Below are positions 63,101-64,000 of a stretch of 64,000 nucleotides of DNA, piece after piece (the stretch's first letter is position 1; every line of letters starts with the position of its first letter). The notes under the pieces were generated by a model. The model was not told where the DNA came from and did not search any database. It saw only the letters and a program-made list of their open reading frames with translations. Source of the stretch: Notospermus geniculatus (taxonomy: Eukaryota; Nemertea; Pilidiophora; Heteronemertea; Lineidae). A program made the position numbers and the translations under genes. The stretch is taken from positions 241,336-305,335 of the forward strand of contig NMRB01000249.1 of NCBI GenBank assembly GCA_002633025.1, given 5' to 3'.

Positions 63101-64000
63101 TCATGCAATGCCCGGCGCAAGACCTAGTTCAAGATCTAGTAGCCCTCAGTTGTCAGATTCTGGTCGGCAGTCACCAAAAACGAAAAACATGCTGTCGAAC
63201 ACTGAATTTTTCTTTTCTTCTTCGGAGAACTCGCCGTGTGATTCCCCCAAAGGATCTACGTCAGACATCGGAACTGACGAACTAGTATCACATAAGTCTT
63301 CTGGGAATGACGCTGGACATTCGCCGTTGCATCAGAGACGGAGCAGTTCTGATATGAATCTTGATCAGTTATGTGAATTACAGTCGGTGAAGACCGAGAG
63401 TTCGAAGTCTGGACGTTCTCGTACTGACCCCTTTCCTGATGCCTCGAGGTCACCAAGGGAGATCTTAGAACTCTCAGCTTCAGGAGTGGAAGACAGTAAC
63501 CTTCCAAAAAGACATTCTGATGCTGCCTTCCAAGATGTCATGAAACGCAGTGCTCTGAAATCAAAATTTCATATACCAACATTTGAGGAGTTCAAATTGA
63601 AAAAGAAGACAACGTCTCCTAGCACTCCAGACTATTTTGGTCATCATGAGAAGCATTCAAAACATGGTTCTCATCAACCTATGAAAGGCGTCCACTCGAA
63701 GCATCTTGCGGAACAAATCAGGCATTCGAAGTCAACGACTGCTGTGCATGAATTAGGCTCAGAACAGTTCAAAGATGACCATGATGGGCCCACTGAGGGC
63801 ACGACAAGTAAGCACAAAAAAGTGGCCTCGGCTGGCAGTCAGGGCCATCAGGACAAACAAAAACAGCAAGATTTGAATGAAAGGGTGTCCCGCCGAGCTG
63901 AAAAGTCAGAAAGCGGGATTTCAAATGGAGAAAGTGTTCTCAAGGCCCCTCCGAGGAGGAGGCATCGGTCATCTGATGGTCGCAAAAACGGTGGTGGAAT
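60189..64000 (+). CDS. Large exon of an unidentified Ser-rich protein, open to the window end
   Basis: After the acceptor TTTACTCTTGCAG the frame is open for 1,270 codons with no stop up to base 64,000. The start in phase 0 encodes GGQRRDVRGVHFAWASGGRR. The protein is hydrophilic, rich in Ser, Asp, Glu, Lys, Arg and His, with no membrane segment, repeat or catalytic motif that I can see. Distinct patches are an acidic run (DDIEDDDDDIYN, about 62,605-62,640), RRATIDVACLD just after it, ARPSSRSSSPQLSDS (about 63,118), HQRRSSSDMNLDQL (about 63,333) and FHIPTFEEFKLKKK (about 63,569-63,610). Arg-rich Ser patches and SxxSP sites suggest phosphorylation. The pattern fits the disordered part of a large cytoplasmic scaffold or signalling protein whose folded domain would lie beyond the window. 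I do not recognise the family. Confidence 0.8.

Overview
The window is nuclear DNA from an animal, most likely a marine invertebrate with a highly heterozygous, repeat-rich genome. The evidence is a tandem cluster of intronless seven-transmembrane receptor genes, a split gene with good GT-AG junctions, tRNA-derived SINE-like repeats, dozens of small inverted-repeat (MITE-like) elements and a non-LTR retrotransposon scrap. The abundant ACATGTA and AGGCCTA words and the single-exon receptor expansion are reminiscent of ambulacrarian or lophotrochozoan genomes, but I cannot name the species.

Region 1 (1-28,500 and 34,870-40,140) is a same-strand array of class A (rhodopsin-like) GPCR genes. Eleven loci span the family length of about 327-334 codons. 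Ten are open throughout (585, 4027, 8075, 13773, 18342, 20732, 23190, 25567, 36755, 39134) and one has a nonsense codon (10808). Around them lie a 5' half gene (17330), a gene lacking TM1 (27632), and 3' fragments at 2211, 2861, 24314 and 34872. Each unit has an upstream module (ATATATTATTATTCTAAT, an AACAG acceptor-like site, then a TATATAAATG box and ATTAAAAATAG) and a downstream module of 3' UTR with AATAAA, a CpG-rich block and often a tRNA-like SINE. The receptors are near-identical in the cytoplasmic half and TM7 and vary in extracellular loops 1 and 2. This pattern suits a fast-expanding chemosensory or peptide-receptor family that undergoes gene conversion.

Region 2 is a direct duplication of about 13.4 kb: copy A 21,500-34,870 and copy B 34,872-48,246. 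The copies differ mainly by insertions and deletions of MITEs. A single N at 34,871 is the exact junction, so false haplotype duplication is as likely as a real tandem duplication. Comparing A with B gives empty-site and filled-site pairs that define several MITE insertions and their target-site duplications.

Region 3 (48,250-64,000) is mostly non-coding repeats followed by a different gene: a probable first coding exon (51,848-51,913), an intron of about 8.3 kb with foldback elements and a reverse-transcriptase remnant, and a very large exon (60,189 to beyond the window) encoding at least 1,270 residues of Ser/Asp/Lys/His-rich, apparently disordered protein of unrecognised family.
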